From: CAZGSG01 sp964528095
GTDB taxonomy: Bacteria > Bacteroidota > Bacteroidia > Chitinophagales > Chitinophagaceae
Assembly (NCBI GenBank): GCA_964528095.1
Contig: CAZGSG010000265.1
Coordinates: 1 to 8,122, forward strand
DNA: 8,122 nt
Direction: 5' to 3'
Notes under the pieces: model-generated
Databases searched by the model: none
What the model saw: the letters and a program-made list of their open reading frames with translations, nothing else
Told to the model about the DNA's origin: nothing
Shown here: positions 1 through 6,991 of the stretch, one piece after another
Position numbering within the stretch: the stretch's first letter is position 1
Layout of the letters: the number at the start of each line of letters is the position of its first letter
Program-made: the position numbers and the translations under genes

Positions 1-1118
1 AATCCGCTATAGAGATCTTGTAAAGAGTACACGAGCAGGAAGGCTATTATTGTCGCACCCAGGGTGAGCAAAAAGGTTTCAGAAAGATATTGAATGGTCA
101 GTTGCATACGGCTTGCACCTAATACCTTGCGAACTCCTGTTTCTTTAGAACGTTTGAGTGCCTGTACCGTGGAAAGGTTGATATAGTTGACCCAGGCGAT
201 TAATAAAATCAGCAGGGCAACGCTTAATAGCAACACAACCAGTGTCAGGCTGCCATAGGTTTGAAAGGGGTAATTGAAGTCCGGGGCGAGGTGCAACGCG
301 CTGAATGGTTGTAGTGCCAGCGCGTCATCTTTTGCGTCTCCTTTGATATTGTGTAGAAAAGAAGTAAGCTGGCTGCTCACATTGGACGCGTTTGCTCCTT
401 TTTTCAGTAGCAGGTAAATATTTACAAATGCGGAACCCAGACCTTTTGGATCTGCCCAATCATTACCATCCCTGTTTGCCGGGTTTTCCAATGTGTGGAT
501 AGATAACAGCACATTTGTTTTTATATCCGATTGTTCAGGCATGTCCCTGAATACCGCTTTGATGGTATAGGGCATGCTTCCGAACTGGTCGTTTAATTGA
601 ATGGTTTTGCCTGCTACACTGGTTTGGCCAAACATTTTCCTCGCCATGCTTTCAGAGATGGCCATGGTGCGTGGTTCCAGCAGGGAGGCGGTGCCATCCA
701 CTAGCGGAAAAGAAAATGTTTCCAGGAAATTGCCGTCCACATAGAGTGTGCTTTCCTCCCTGAAGGATTTAATAGTAGATCCGGATGATGATGAATCGGG
801 TTGTAAACTGAGCACGCCACCGCCGATACCATCCGCAACTCTTACTGCTGCTTCAACGTCGTTTATACTCTCTTTTATCCTGGGTGCTATACCGGGGGAC
901 AAATAATATTCAGCACCTTGTTGTTTATTGACAGATGCCATACGGTATAACCTGTCGTAATTCTTATGGAAACGGTTAGCATTCCATTCAAACGCCACGT
1001 ATTCCATTATTAACAGGAAAACTGCAAGGCCCACACCAAGGCCTCCAATGCTGATCAGAGAATAGGTTTTATTTCTTCGCAGATTACGGAATGCAACAGT
1101 CAGATAGTTCTTAAGCAT
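1..1118 (-). CDS. FtsX/MacB-type ABC transporter permease, third copy (3' end outside window)
   Basis: An open frame runs from the ATG at 1118 to the left edge: 372 complete codons, no stop, two bases left over. Family members of this design are about 780-810 aa, so roughly half is visible. After the start MLKNYLTVAFRN there is a transmembrane helix at about residues 19-42, then a MacB-PCD-like periplasmic domain at about 50-285, then helix 2 at about 290-314. The coupling segment RSKETGVRKVLGA follows at 323-335, and a third helix begins near 345 and is cut by the edge. It should be an inner-membrane subunit moved by the upstream ATPase. It differs from the two permeases before it. Helix 2 ends AWVNYINL (308-315) rather than ACINF[IV]NL, and the ELSYD motif after helix 1 is replaced by EWNAN. 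This suggests a separate sub-lineage rather than a recent duplicate. A 56-bp gap separates it from the previous gene. A Ser-rich loop (about 109-114) is encoded partly by a short GAT-type triplet run near 784-792. Family assignment is secure; substrate unknown. Confidence 0.9.
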   Translation of the reverse strand, partial: MLKNYLTVAFRNLRRNKTYSLISIGGLGVGLAVFLLIMEYVAFEWNANRFHKNYDRLYRMASVNKQQGAEYYLSPGIAPRIKESINDVEAAVRVADGIGGGVLSLQPDSSSSGSTIKSFREESTLYVDGNFLETFSFPLVDGTASLLEPRTMAISESMARKMFGQTSVAGKTIQLNDQFGSMPYTIKAVFRDMPEQSDIKTNVLLSIHTLENPANRDGNDWADPKGLGSAFVNIYLLLKKGANASNVSSQLTSFLHNIKGDAKDDALALQPFSALHLAPDFNYPFQTYGSLTLVVLLLSVALLILLIAWVNYINLSTVQALKRSKETGVRKVLGASRMQLTIQYLSETFLLTLGATIIAFLLVYSLQDLYSG

Positions 1119-1174
1119 TTTTTTAATATTTAACCTGTTTTTTTCATCCGGTCTGCGATACGGGTGTCAGCATA

Positions 1175-3556
1175 TTATTCCGTGCGCATTGACTTAATCG
1201 GGTTGGTGATAGCGGCTTTTATTGCCTGGAAACTGATCGTGATCATAGCAATGGCCAGGGCTAACAAACCTGCCAGTGCGAATATCCACCAGCCGATATG
1301 TATCCGGTATGCGAAATCAGTAAGCCAGCCATTCATAAAATACCAGGCCACTGGTGCCGCGATTACAAATGAGATAAGTACCAGTTTTAAAAAATCAGTG
1401 GATAATAAACTGATGATCCGTGGTACCGATGCTCCCATCACTTTGCGGATACCGATCTCTTTTGTGCGCTGCATAGTGCTATAAGATGCAAGGCCCAGCA
1501 GACCGAGACAGGAAATAAAGATGGCCAGTAAAGCGAAATTGAAAAACAATTTGCCAAACCGGTCTTCCGCGCGGTATTGTTTATCAAAAAACTCATCCAG
1601 GAAATAATAACTGAACGGGCGATTGGGTATAAGCGCCCTCCATTTTGATTCGATAGCTGCAAGTGTCGCTGGTACATTGGCGGCAGCCACGTTCACAGAG
1701 ATCAGCGAGGACCGCTCCATACCGATACGCATACTCAACGGTTTTATCTCCTGCTGTAATGAACGGAAATGGAAATCCTTCATCACACCGATAATTGTCC
1801 CGGTTGCTCCCCATTGATCAAACTTTTTGCCGATGATCTGCTGTGCAGAAGTATACCCAAATGTGCGCATGGCTGTTTCGTTGATCACCATGGCCTGGGT
1901 TGTATCGGTTCCAAGCTCTTTAGAAAAGGCACGGCCGGCGATCATTTTTATATCATACTGGGGGATATAATCGAAGTCTACAAAATACAGGTCAAGATTG
2001 GAGATCTGCATTTCGCCTCTTGGATTTTCAACCTTGGAATAAGCACCTGGATTACCACCGCCCGGCACACTACCGGAAGTGGCGGTAGATAGTACGCCGG
2101 GTAAAGCAGCTATGGCCTGTTTAAGACTGTTCTTTGCCGGATCTCCCTGCGAGTCGATGATGATCTTTTGGTCTTTGCTAAAACCGAGGTCTGTACTACG
2201 CATAAATTTCATTTGCGTATAGACCACGATGGTACCAATGATCAGCGCGATCGAAATGGCAAACTGGGAAATGACCAGTCCTTTACGCAGGAGTATACCG
2301 CCTGTGGTGGTAGCAAACCGGCCTTTTAATACTTTGATCGGTTGGAAAGAAGAGAGTACCAATGCAGGATAAAGACCTGCCAGTATACCAATACCCAACG
2401 CAATCAGGAAAAGCAGTCCTACAGACTTCAATTCAGAGAATATACCGGTACTGATCACCTTGCCTGATAGTTGATTGAACAATGGTAATAATAATGCGGC
2501 TGCTCCTATTGTAAGTATAAAAGCGATGAGGCAAAGCAGCATACTTTCACCAATAAATTGACGGGCAAGCTGTCCTTTCAATGCGCCGACCACTTTACGT
2601 ATACCCACCTCCTTTGCACGTTCCGAAGAACGGGCCGTGGTGAGATTTACAAAGTTGATACAGGCGATCAATAAAATGAATGCCGCCACGATAGAGAAAA
2701 TATAAACATTATTGATATTGCCGGTCTTGTTGCCATCGCGGGTAGAACGCAGGTACACATCCCGTAACGGTTCCAGCAACAGGGTAGGATACATTTCTAT
2801 TTGTTTCATTTCATCCCCGTTGTATTTTTCAAGGAAAGCAGGTAGTTTGGATTGTAAAGCTGCCGGGTTCGTTCCAGGTCTTAGTAACACGTATGCTCTT
2901 ACACCATAGTTGGCCCACTGGCTGTCGAGGTTCCTGTTAAATTTACCGGTGACCGTACTCATTGATAACAGCATGTCCGCTTTGATCTGTGAGTTTTCCG
3001 GTATGTCTTTCATCACGCCGGTGACCGTCGAGTTTAAACCATCGCCGGTGATGAGCAGGTTTTGCCCCATAGGATCAGCATCACCAAAATATTTTTTTGC
3101 CATTTTTTCCGATAAGACCACACTGAGTTGTTGAGTAAGGGCTGTATTGGGATTGCCTTTCAGTAATTTGAAATCAAACATTCTGAACAGGTTCGAATCT
3201 GCCCAGGCAATATCGTCTTCCATAAACTTCACATCCCCTTTTCTTACCAGCAGGTTATCATAGAGCACGCGGGCGGTAGCTTCTATTTCCGGGAAATCTT
3301 TTGTGATATACGCAGGTACGGCCCATGCAGGTCCCGAGGTATGGAGTGTTTGCGTAGGTGTTTTCAGGTCGGCTACGATCCGGTAAGTGCGATCTGCTTT
3401 TGAGTGAAAGGAATCATAGCTTAACTCGAATTTTACATATAAAAAAATGAGAAAGAAGGCCGTCATACCTACGGTAAGTCCCATTATATTTAAAAAGGAA
3501 AAGACCTTATGTTTCCAAAGGTTCCGGAGAGCGATCTTAAAATAGTTTTTGATCAT
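1175..3556 (-). CDS. FtsX/MacB-type ABC transporter permease, second copy (793 aa)
   Basis: Inner-membrane permease of the mechanotransmission (MacB/FtsX/LolCE) superfamily, in the fused double-length form common in Bacteroidota. In order: helix 1 (about 19-42), the post-helix motif FELSYDSFH (43-51), a first MacB-PCD periplasmic domain (about 52-280), three FtsX helices (about 283-306, 338-360, 378-402), helix 5 (about 424-446), a second periplasmic domain (about 450-665), then three more FtsX helices (about 670-692, 721-743, 753-775). Each FtsX half has its cytoplasmic coupling segment, RAKEVGIRKVVGA at 313-325 and RTKEIGIRKVMGA at 697-709. These are where the ATPase is expected to dock. 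The protein ends NPIKSMRTE, as family members do. The start MIKNYFKIALRN matches the family N-terminus and follows an A-tract, with no clear Shine-Dalgarno. The gene begins 27 bp after the preceding permease stop. It is full length with no frameshift. The substrate cannot be read from the sequence; drugs, peptides, lipids or lipoproteins are all known for this superfamily. Confidence 0.95.
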   Translation of the reverse strand: MIKNYFKIALRNLWKHKVFSFLNIMGLTVGMTAFFLIFLYVKFELSYDSFHSKADRTYRIVADLKTPTQTLHTSGPAWAVPAYITKDFPEIEATARVLYDNLLVRKGDVKFMEDDIAWADSNLFRMFDFKLLKGNPNTALTQQLSVVLSEKMAKKYFGDADPMGQNLLITGDGLNSTVTGVMKDIPENSQIKADMLLSMSTVTGKFNRNLDSQWANYGVRAYVLLRPGTNPAALQSKLPAFLEKYNGDEMKQIEMYPTLLLEPLRDVYLRSTRDGNKTGNINNVYIFSIVAAFILLIACINFVNLTTARSSERAKEVGIRKVVGALKGQLARQFIGESMLLCLIAFILTIGAAALLLPLFNQLSGKVISTGIFSELKSVGLLFLIALGIGILAGLYPALVLSSFQPIKVLKGRFATTTGGILLRKGLVISQFAISIALIIGTIVVYTQMKFMRSTDLGFSKDQKIIIDSQGDPAKNSLKQAIAALPGVLSTATSGSVPGGGNPGAYSKVENPRGEMQISNLDLYFVDFDYIPQYDIKMIAGRAFSKELGTDTTQAMVINETAMRTFGYTSAQQIIGKKFDQWGATGTIIGVMKDFHFRSLQQEIKPLSMRIGMERSSLISVNVAAANVPATLAAIESKWRALIPNRPFSYYFLDEFFDKQYRAEDRFGKLFFNFALLAIFISCLGLLGLASYSTMQRTKEIGIRKVMGASVPRIISLLSTDFLKLVLISFVIAAPVAWYFMNGWLTDFAYRIHIGWWIFALAGLLALAIAMITISFQAIKAAITNPIKSMRTE

Positions 3557-3560
3557 GGCT
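3522..3560 (-). repeat. Direct repeat at permease start, copy in second permease
   Basis: 39 bases matching 5964-6002 at 37 positions, with mismatches at 3529 and 3533. The inner 27 bases (3534-3560) are identical. It covers the first codons of the gene (MIKNYFKI and a few more) plus the four bases AGCC just before the ATG. The identity reaches into untranslated bases, so it is not wholly explained by protein conservation. Confidence 0.85.
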
Positions 3561-3583
3561 GATGTTTTTTTTCAATTCGTTAT

Positions 3584-5998
3584 TTATTCCGCTCTTAAAG
3601 ATTTTACCGGGTTGGCGCTGGCGGCTTTCAGTGATTTATAACCAACCGTAAGCCATGCTATTATTATTGATATGATCATGGCTACCGCAAATACTCCTAT
3701 ACCAATATTGATACGATAAGCAAAATTGCCAAGCCAGTTGCTCATCAGGTACCAGGCAACAGGAGCAGCAACAACAAATGCGATAAGTATGAGTATCGTA
3801 AATTCTTTAGAAAACAGGTAGATGATATTGGATGTAGAAGCGCCAAGTACTTTTCGTACGCCTACTTCTTTGGTGCGTTGTACGGCCATAAAAGAAACCA
3901 GGCCATATAATCCCAGGCAGGAAATGAGTATGGCGATACCGGCAAATATTTTATAAAGCAGGGACAACTGATTTTCCTGCTGGTAAAAATTTTCAATGCT
4001 TTCGTCCATGAAATAACTGCGGTTGGCGTATTCAGGATAGTATTTATCCCATGTCTTTTGAATGGCATCTTTTGTGGCGCCCAGGTTGCTGGTCTTGAAT
4101 TTTATAGATGTATTGCTATATGTGTCCTGACGGCTTGCGATCAGCAGCGGTTTTGTTTCCTCCCTCAATGAGTTTGTTTTGAAATCCTTTACCACCCCTA
4201 CAATAGGTTTCCATTTGCGGCTACCCGTTCTTATCTCTTTGCCGATCGCCAGTTCTGGCGATTTTATTCCCAGCTTTTTCATCAGGGTCTCATTGATCAC
4301 CACTTCTTTCATCGTGTCACTTTCAGCATATTCATGACCTGCCAGGAACTGAAGACCAAATGTTCTAAAATAATCTTTATCACCATATTTAAGGTACACG
4401 TCAAAATTCTCATCGGGTTTATGATCAAAAGAAAAATTAGTCGACCAGTTATTGTCAGAAGAAGGTACATCGCTGCTATAGCTTACTGACTGTATGCCGT
4501 TCAATGACAGCAGTTCCTGTTTCAACGCCGCCTGTTTTGAATAGATAACGCTGTCGGAATTACTGCTGAGGATTAAGACAGCATCTTTATTAAAACCAAT
4601 ATCCGCGTTGTGCACAAAATTCATCTGGCTGATGGCCACGATGGTACCAATGATCAATACCTGCGAAATAGCAAATTGGGTAACCACTAAACTTCTTCTT
4701 AACGAAATACCGCCGATGCTGGCCGAAGTCACTTTGTTCTTTAAGGCAAGCAGGGGAGTAAAGCCTGATAAGATCAATGAAGGATAGGAGCCGGAAAGAA
4801 ATGTTACGACAATAGCTGTTAACGTGATGAACAATAGTATTTCGACAGTGAAAATGCTAAGTGATTCCTGGATAGACGCTACATGTTTGATCAATGGGAG
4901 GCAAAGACCCGCGATAAGCAGGGCAAGTAGTACCGCTGCAAAAACAATGATTGCCGTTTCGCCCATCATTTGCCAGAACAACTTGCTACGCTTGCTGCCC
5001 AATACCTTTCGGATCCCAATTTCTTTTGAACGGTTGATCGCCTGTGCAGTAGAAAGATTGATAAAATTGATGCAGGCCATGATTATAATGAAAACGCCCA
5101 CCAGCGATAACGTCCAGAGCGTAGACTTACTGACGGTATGGTTACCAAAGTTTCCGAGGCGGGTATCGAAATGCACCTCGTTGAGTGGCTGCAGGAAGTT
5201 TGATCTCACTTCACCGGGATCATTTTTGTAGTGTTTTTTGCTGAATTGTAATAACTGCTGGTCAATGCCGGCCGCTGAAATATTCGCAGGCAATTTCAGG
5301 AAAACCTGGAAATTGCTGGTCGTACTTCCCCATTCCGTAGAGTACTGGTATAGTGTTGGGTTATTGCGGGAAGTGATAAAGGAAGTAACGATTGCCAGGG
5401 GGAAATCCGTATTCAGTGGTGGGTTTTGTAATATCCCATTTACTTTTAAGTTCAATGCATTATCCAAACGGATATACTGACCCATTGCCTGCTGCCAGTT
5501 ACCAAAATACTTCTCCGCCATTTTCTGTGTTAGTACAGTAGCGTTAGGGTCCTTTAATACAGCAGAATTACCTGCCAGCCATTTATACTGGAAGATTTGG
5601 AAGAATTCAGGGTCAGCAAAAAATACACCTGCTTCTTCAATAAATTTTTTGCTGGAAGAATTATCGGGAGAGTTGCCGAGAACAGTAACCTGGCTTCCGG
5701 AACTGGAATAAAGCGAGCCGGCTATTACCGAAGGAATATCTATTCTTAATGCATCCAACGCAGGAAAGGGGATGCCGGGCGTATGATCGACCCCATCCGC
5801 TTTTTTATCCTCGGTGGCTACATGGTAAATACTGCTATGCTCCGGAAGGAACTTGTCATAGCTCAATTCATAACGCACAACAATAAATAGTAAGACACAG
5901 GCAGCCATGCCTATTGCTAATCCGAAAATATTCAGAAATGCAAATGATTTATGTCTTACTATATTCCGGAAAGCTATCTTAAAATAGTTTTTGATCAT
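3584..5998 (-). CDS. FtsX/MacB-type ABC transporter permease, first copy (804 aa)
   Basis: Paralogue of the next gene downstream, with the same eight-helix, two-periplasmic-domain plan. Helix 1 is at about 19-43, followed by RYELSYDKF (42-50). The first MacB-PCD-like domain spans about 51-290. Helices 2-4 lie near 293-316, 347-370 and 382-408, and helix 5 near 433-455. The second periplasmic domain spans about 458-680, and helices 6-8 lie near 682-705, 733-755 and 763-785. The coupling segments are RSKEIGIRKVLGS (323-335) and RTKEVGVRKVLGA (708-720). The C-terminus NPVKSLRAE is typical. The first periplasmic domain carries a Ser/Asn-rich loop (about 98-117). The MIKNYFKIAFRN start is the family N-terminus. 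A 63-bp gap lies between it and the ATPase stop; I see no terminator there. Its first 35 bases and the four before them are nearly identical to those of the next permease. It is complete and intact. It is expected to pair with the upstream ATPase and adaptor; substrate unknown. Confidence 0.95.
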   Translation of the reverse strand: MIKNYFKIAFRNIVRHKSFAFLNIFGLAIGMAACVLLFIVVRYELSYDKFLPEHSSIYHVATEDKKADGVDHTPGIPFPALDALRIDIPSVIAGSLYSSSGSQVTVLGNSPDNSSSKKFIEEAGVFFADPEFFQIFQYKWLAGNSAVLKDPNATVLTQKMAEKYFGNWQQAMGQYIRLDNALNLKVNGILQNPPLNTDFPLAIVTSFITSRNNPTLYQYSTEWGSTTSNFQVFLKLPANISAAGIDQQLLQFSKKHYKNDPGEVRSNFLQPLNEVHFDTRLGNFGNHTVSKSTLWTLSLVGVFIIIMACINFINLSTAQAINRSKEIGIRKVLGSKRSKLFWQMMGETAIIVFAAVLLALLIAGLCLPLIKHVASIQESLSIFTVEILLFITLTAIVVTFLSGSYPSLILSGFTPLLALKNKVTSASIGGISLRRSLVVTQFAISQVLIIGTIVAISQMNFVHNADIGFNKDAVLILSSNSDSVIYSKQAALKQELLSLNGIQSVSYSSDVPSSDNNWSTNFSFDHKPDENFDVYLKYGDKDYFRTFGLQFLAGHEYAESDTMKEVVINETLMKKLGIKSPELAIGKEIRTGSRKWKPIVGVVKDFKTNSLREETKPLLIASRQDTYSNTSIKFKTSNLGATKDAIQKTWDKYYPEYANRSYFMDESIENFYQQENQLSLLYKIFAGIAILISCLGLYGLVSFMAVQRTKEVGVRKVLGASTSNIIYLFSKEFTILILIAFVVAAPVAWYLMSNWLGNFAYRINIGIGVFAVAMIISIIIAWLTVGYKSLKAASANPVKSLRAE

Positions 5999-6002
5999 GG
6001 CT
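5964..6002 (-). repeat. Direct repeat at permease start, copy in first permease
   Basis: Partner of 3522-3560: 37 of 39 bases shared, with mismatches at 5971 and 5975. Bases 5976-6002 are identical to 3534-3560, including the AGCC that precedes both start codons. Upstream of this the two leaders diverge at once. Either the paralogues keep a common translation-start context, or the ends were homogenised after duplication. Confidence 0.85.
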
Positions 6003-6061
6003 ATACTTTAATAAATAATTCGGGAATAGTAAGCAGTAAAAAGCTATATCAAGCAATTACG

Positions 6062-6739
6062 TTATACCATGATATTTTCCATCACAGCCTGTCCGTCCAG
6101 CATTCGGATGATCCGGTGGCTGTATCTCGCATCATGTTCACTGTGCGTTACCATGATGATGGTCGTACCCTGTTCATTGAGATCGGTGAGCAATTGCATT
6201 ACTTCATTACCATTGCTGGAATCAAGATTACCTGTGGGCTCATCCGCAAGAATCAGTTTAGGGTTGTTGACTACAGCCCGGGCGACAGCAACACGTTGTT
6301 GCTGACCACCTGAAAGCTGCTGCGGGTAGTGGTTGCGACGATGCATGATCTGCATTTTAACCAACACTTCTTCTACTCTTTTTTTGCGGTCTCCGGCTTT
6401 TACGCCAGTATAGATAAGTGGTAGTTCTACATTTTCAAATACGGTAAGTTCATCAATGAGGTTAAAGCTCTGGAATACAAAACCAATATTTCTTTTACGC
6501 AGGTCGGCCCTTTTCCGTTCATTGAATTTGGCTACCTCTATTCCATTGAAAATAAAACTGCCGGCATCCGGGTCATCCAGCAATCCTACAATGTTGAGCA
6601 GGGCAGACTTGCCGCAACCCGAAGGGCCCATTACCGCAACAAATTCACCTTCTTTGATTTCAAAAGATAACTTGTTGAGCGCAACTGTTTCTACGTCTTC
6701 TGTGCGATAGATCTTCTCGAGATTGGAAATATTGATCAT
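6062..6739 (-). CDS. ABC transporter ATP-binding protein, MacB/LolD type
   Basis: A 225-residue cytoplasmic ATPase that would dimerise and drive the permeases of this operon. The motifs are complete: A-loop Tyr at Y11, Walker A GPSGCGKS at 38-45, Q-loop Q90 within VFQSFNL, signature LSGGQQQR at 142-149, Walker B LILADEPT at 162-169 with catalytic E167, D-loop NLDS at 171-174, and switch His H199 in VTHS. The LDDPDAG stretch after Walker A, the LSGGQQQRVAVARA form and the length near 225 place it with LolD/MacB/FtsE-like importer-independent ATPases rather than fused exporters. One departure: the residue after the Walker A Ser is Ala46 where Thr is usual (GKSA for GKST). Ser45, which binds magnesium, is kept, so activity is expected. 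The start is the only sensible ATG before the conserved strand. The upstream bases are A/T-rich with no clear Shine-Dalgarno. It lies 37 bp after the small-protein gene and 63 bp before the first permease. Confidence 0.97.
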   Translation of the reverse strand: MINISNLEKIYRTEDVETVALNKLSFEIKEGEFVAVMGPSGCGKSALLNIVGLLDDPDAGSFIFNGIEVAKFNERKRADLRKRNIGFVFQSFNLIDELTVFENVELPLIYTGVKAGDRKKRVEEVLVKMQIMHRRNHYPQQLSGGQQQRVAVARAVVNNPKLILADEPTGNLDSSNGNEVMQLLTDLNEQGTTIIMVTHSEHDARYSHRIIRMLDGQAVMENIMV

Positions 6740-6776
6740 TGTTTACTTTTTTATAAATAAAAATGGGAGGCTTTTT

Positions 6777-6962
6777 TTAATTAAATGAGAAAAAGGACAG
6801 CGGCTCAGAAAGCGATACGTATGATGCAGTTGTTTTGTTACAGCTCACATCTACCGTCCTGGTTACTCCGGCGCTTGCGTTAAGCACATAATTGTCACAG
6901 GGCTGCGCAAGAAAAGCAAAGGAGAACAGCGCCAGTATTGTGCAAATCAGTTTATTTTTCAT
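6777..6962 (-). CDS. Small secreted protein of unknown function (61 aa)
   Basis: I do not recognise this protein. The frame starts MKNK, followed by a hydrophobic stretch to about residue 19 (LICTILALFSFAFLA), which looks like a Sec signal peptide. Cleavage after A19 is possible but imperfect (Phe at -3). Cys22 is preceded by Gln-Pro, which does not make a lipobox, so a lipoprotein is unlikely. The remaining 40 or so residues are polar, rich in Ser/Thr/Asn, and contain two cysteines (C22 and C41) that could form a disulphide in the periplasm. The tail ends in Phe-rich SFFSFN. Support for a real gene: it sits in the operon with 29 and 37 bp flanks, shares strand with its neighbours, and its codons look like theirs. 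Its place between adaptor and ATPase suggests a role tied to the exporter, as substrate, accessory or signal, but this is inference. It may instead be an unrelated small protein carried on the transcript. Confidence 0.62.
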   Translation of the reverse strand: MKNKLICTILALFSFAFLAQPCDNYVLNASAGVTRTVDVSCNKTTASYVSLSEPLSFFSFN

Positions 6963-6991
6963 GATCGGTCGTTTAGTTTGGTATGGGTTTC

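Noticed and set aside
780..795. Short GAT triplet run as a possible phase-variable repeat
   Set aside because: It has only about three units, stays in frame and encodes part of a Ser-rich loop. It is too short to suggest slippage control.
1164..1484. Plus-strand open frame starting in the gap between second and third permease
   Set aside because: Apart from the first bases it overlaps the 3' end of the second permease. Its hydrophobic start mirrors the membrane-helix codons on the other strand.
4824..5231. Plus-strand open frame of 135 codons
   Set aside because: It lies wholly inside the first permease gene on the other strand. The translation shows no domain and has a Ser/Ile/Arg-rich composition typical of an antisense shadow.
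6740..6780. A-run and T-run around a GGGAGG core in the gap before the ATPase gene, considered as a terminator
   Set aside because: The core does not pair with itself and only A-T pairs flank it, so no stable hairpin forms. Termination here would separate the ATPase from its adaptor.
6777..6962. The small protein as a lanthipeptide or double-glycine-leader bacteriocin precursor
   Set aside because: Despite Ser/Thr and Cys in the mature part, there is no GG-type leader, no modification enzyme in the window, and the N-terminus looks like a Sec signal. The ATPase also lacks a peptidase domain.
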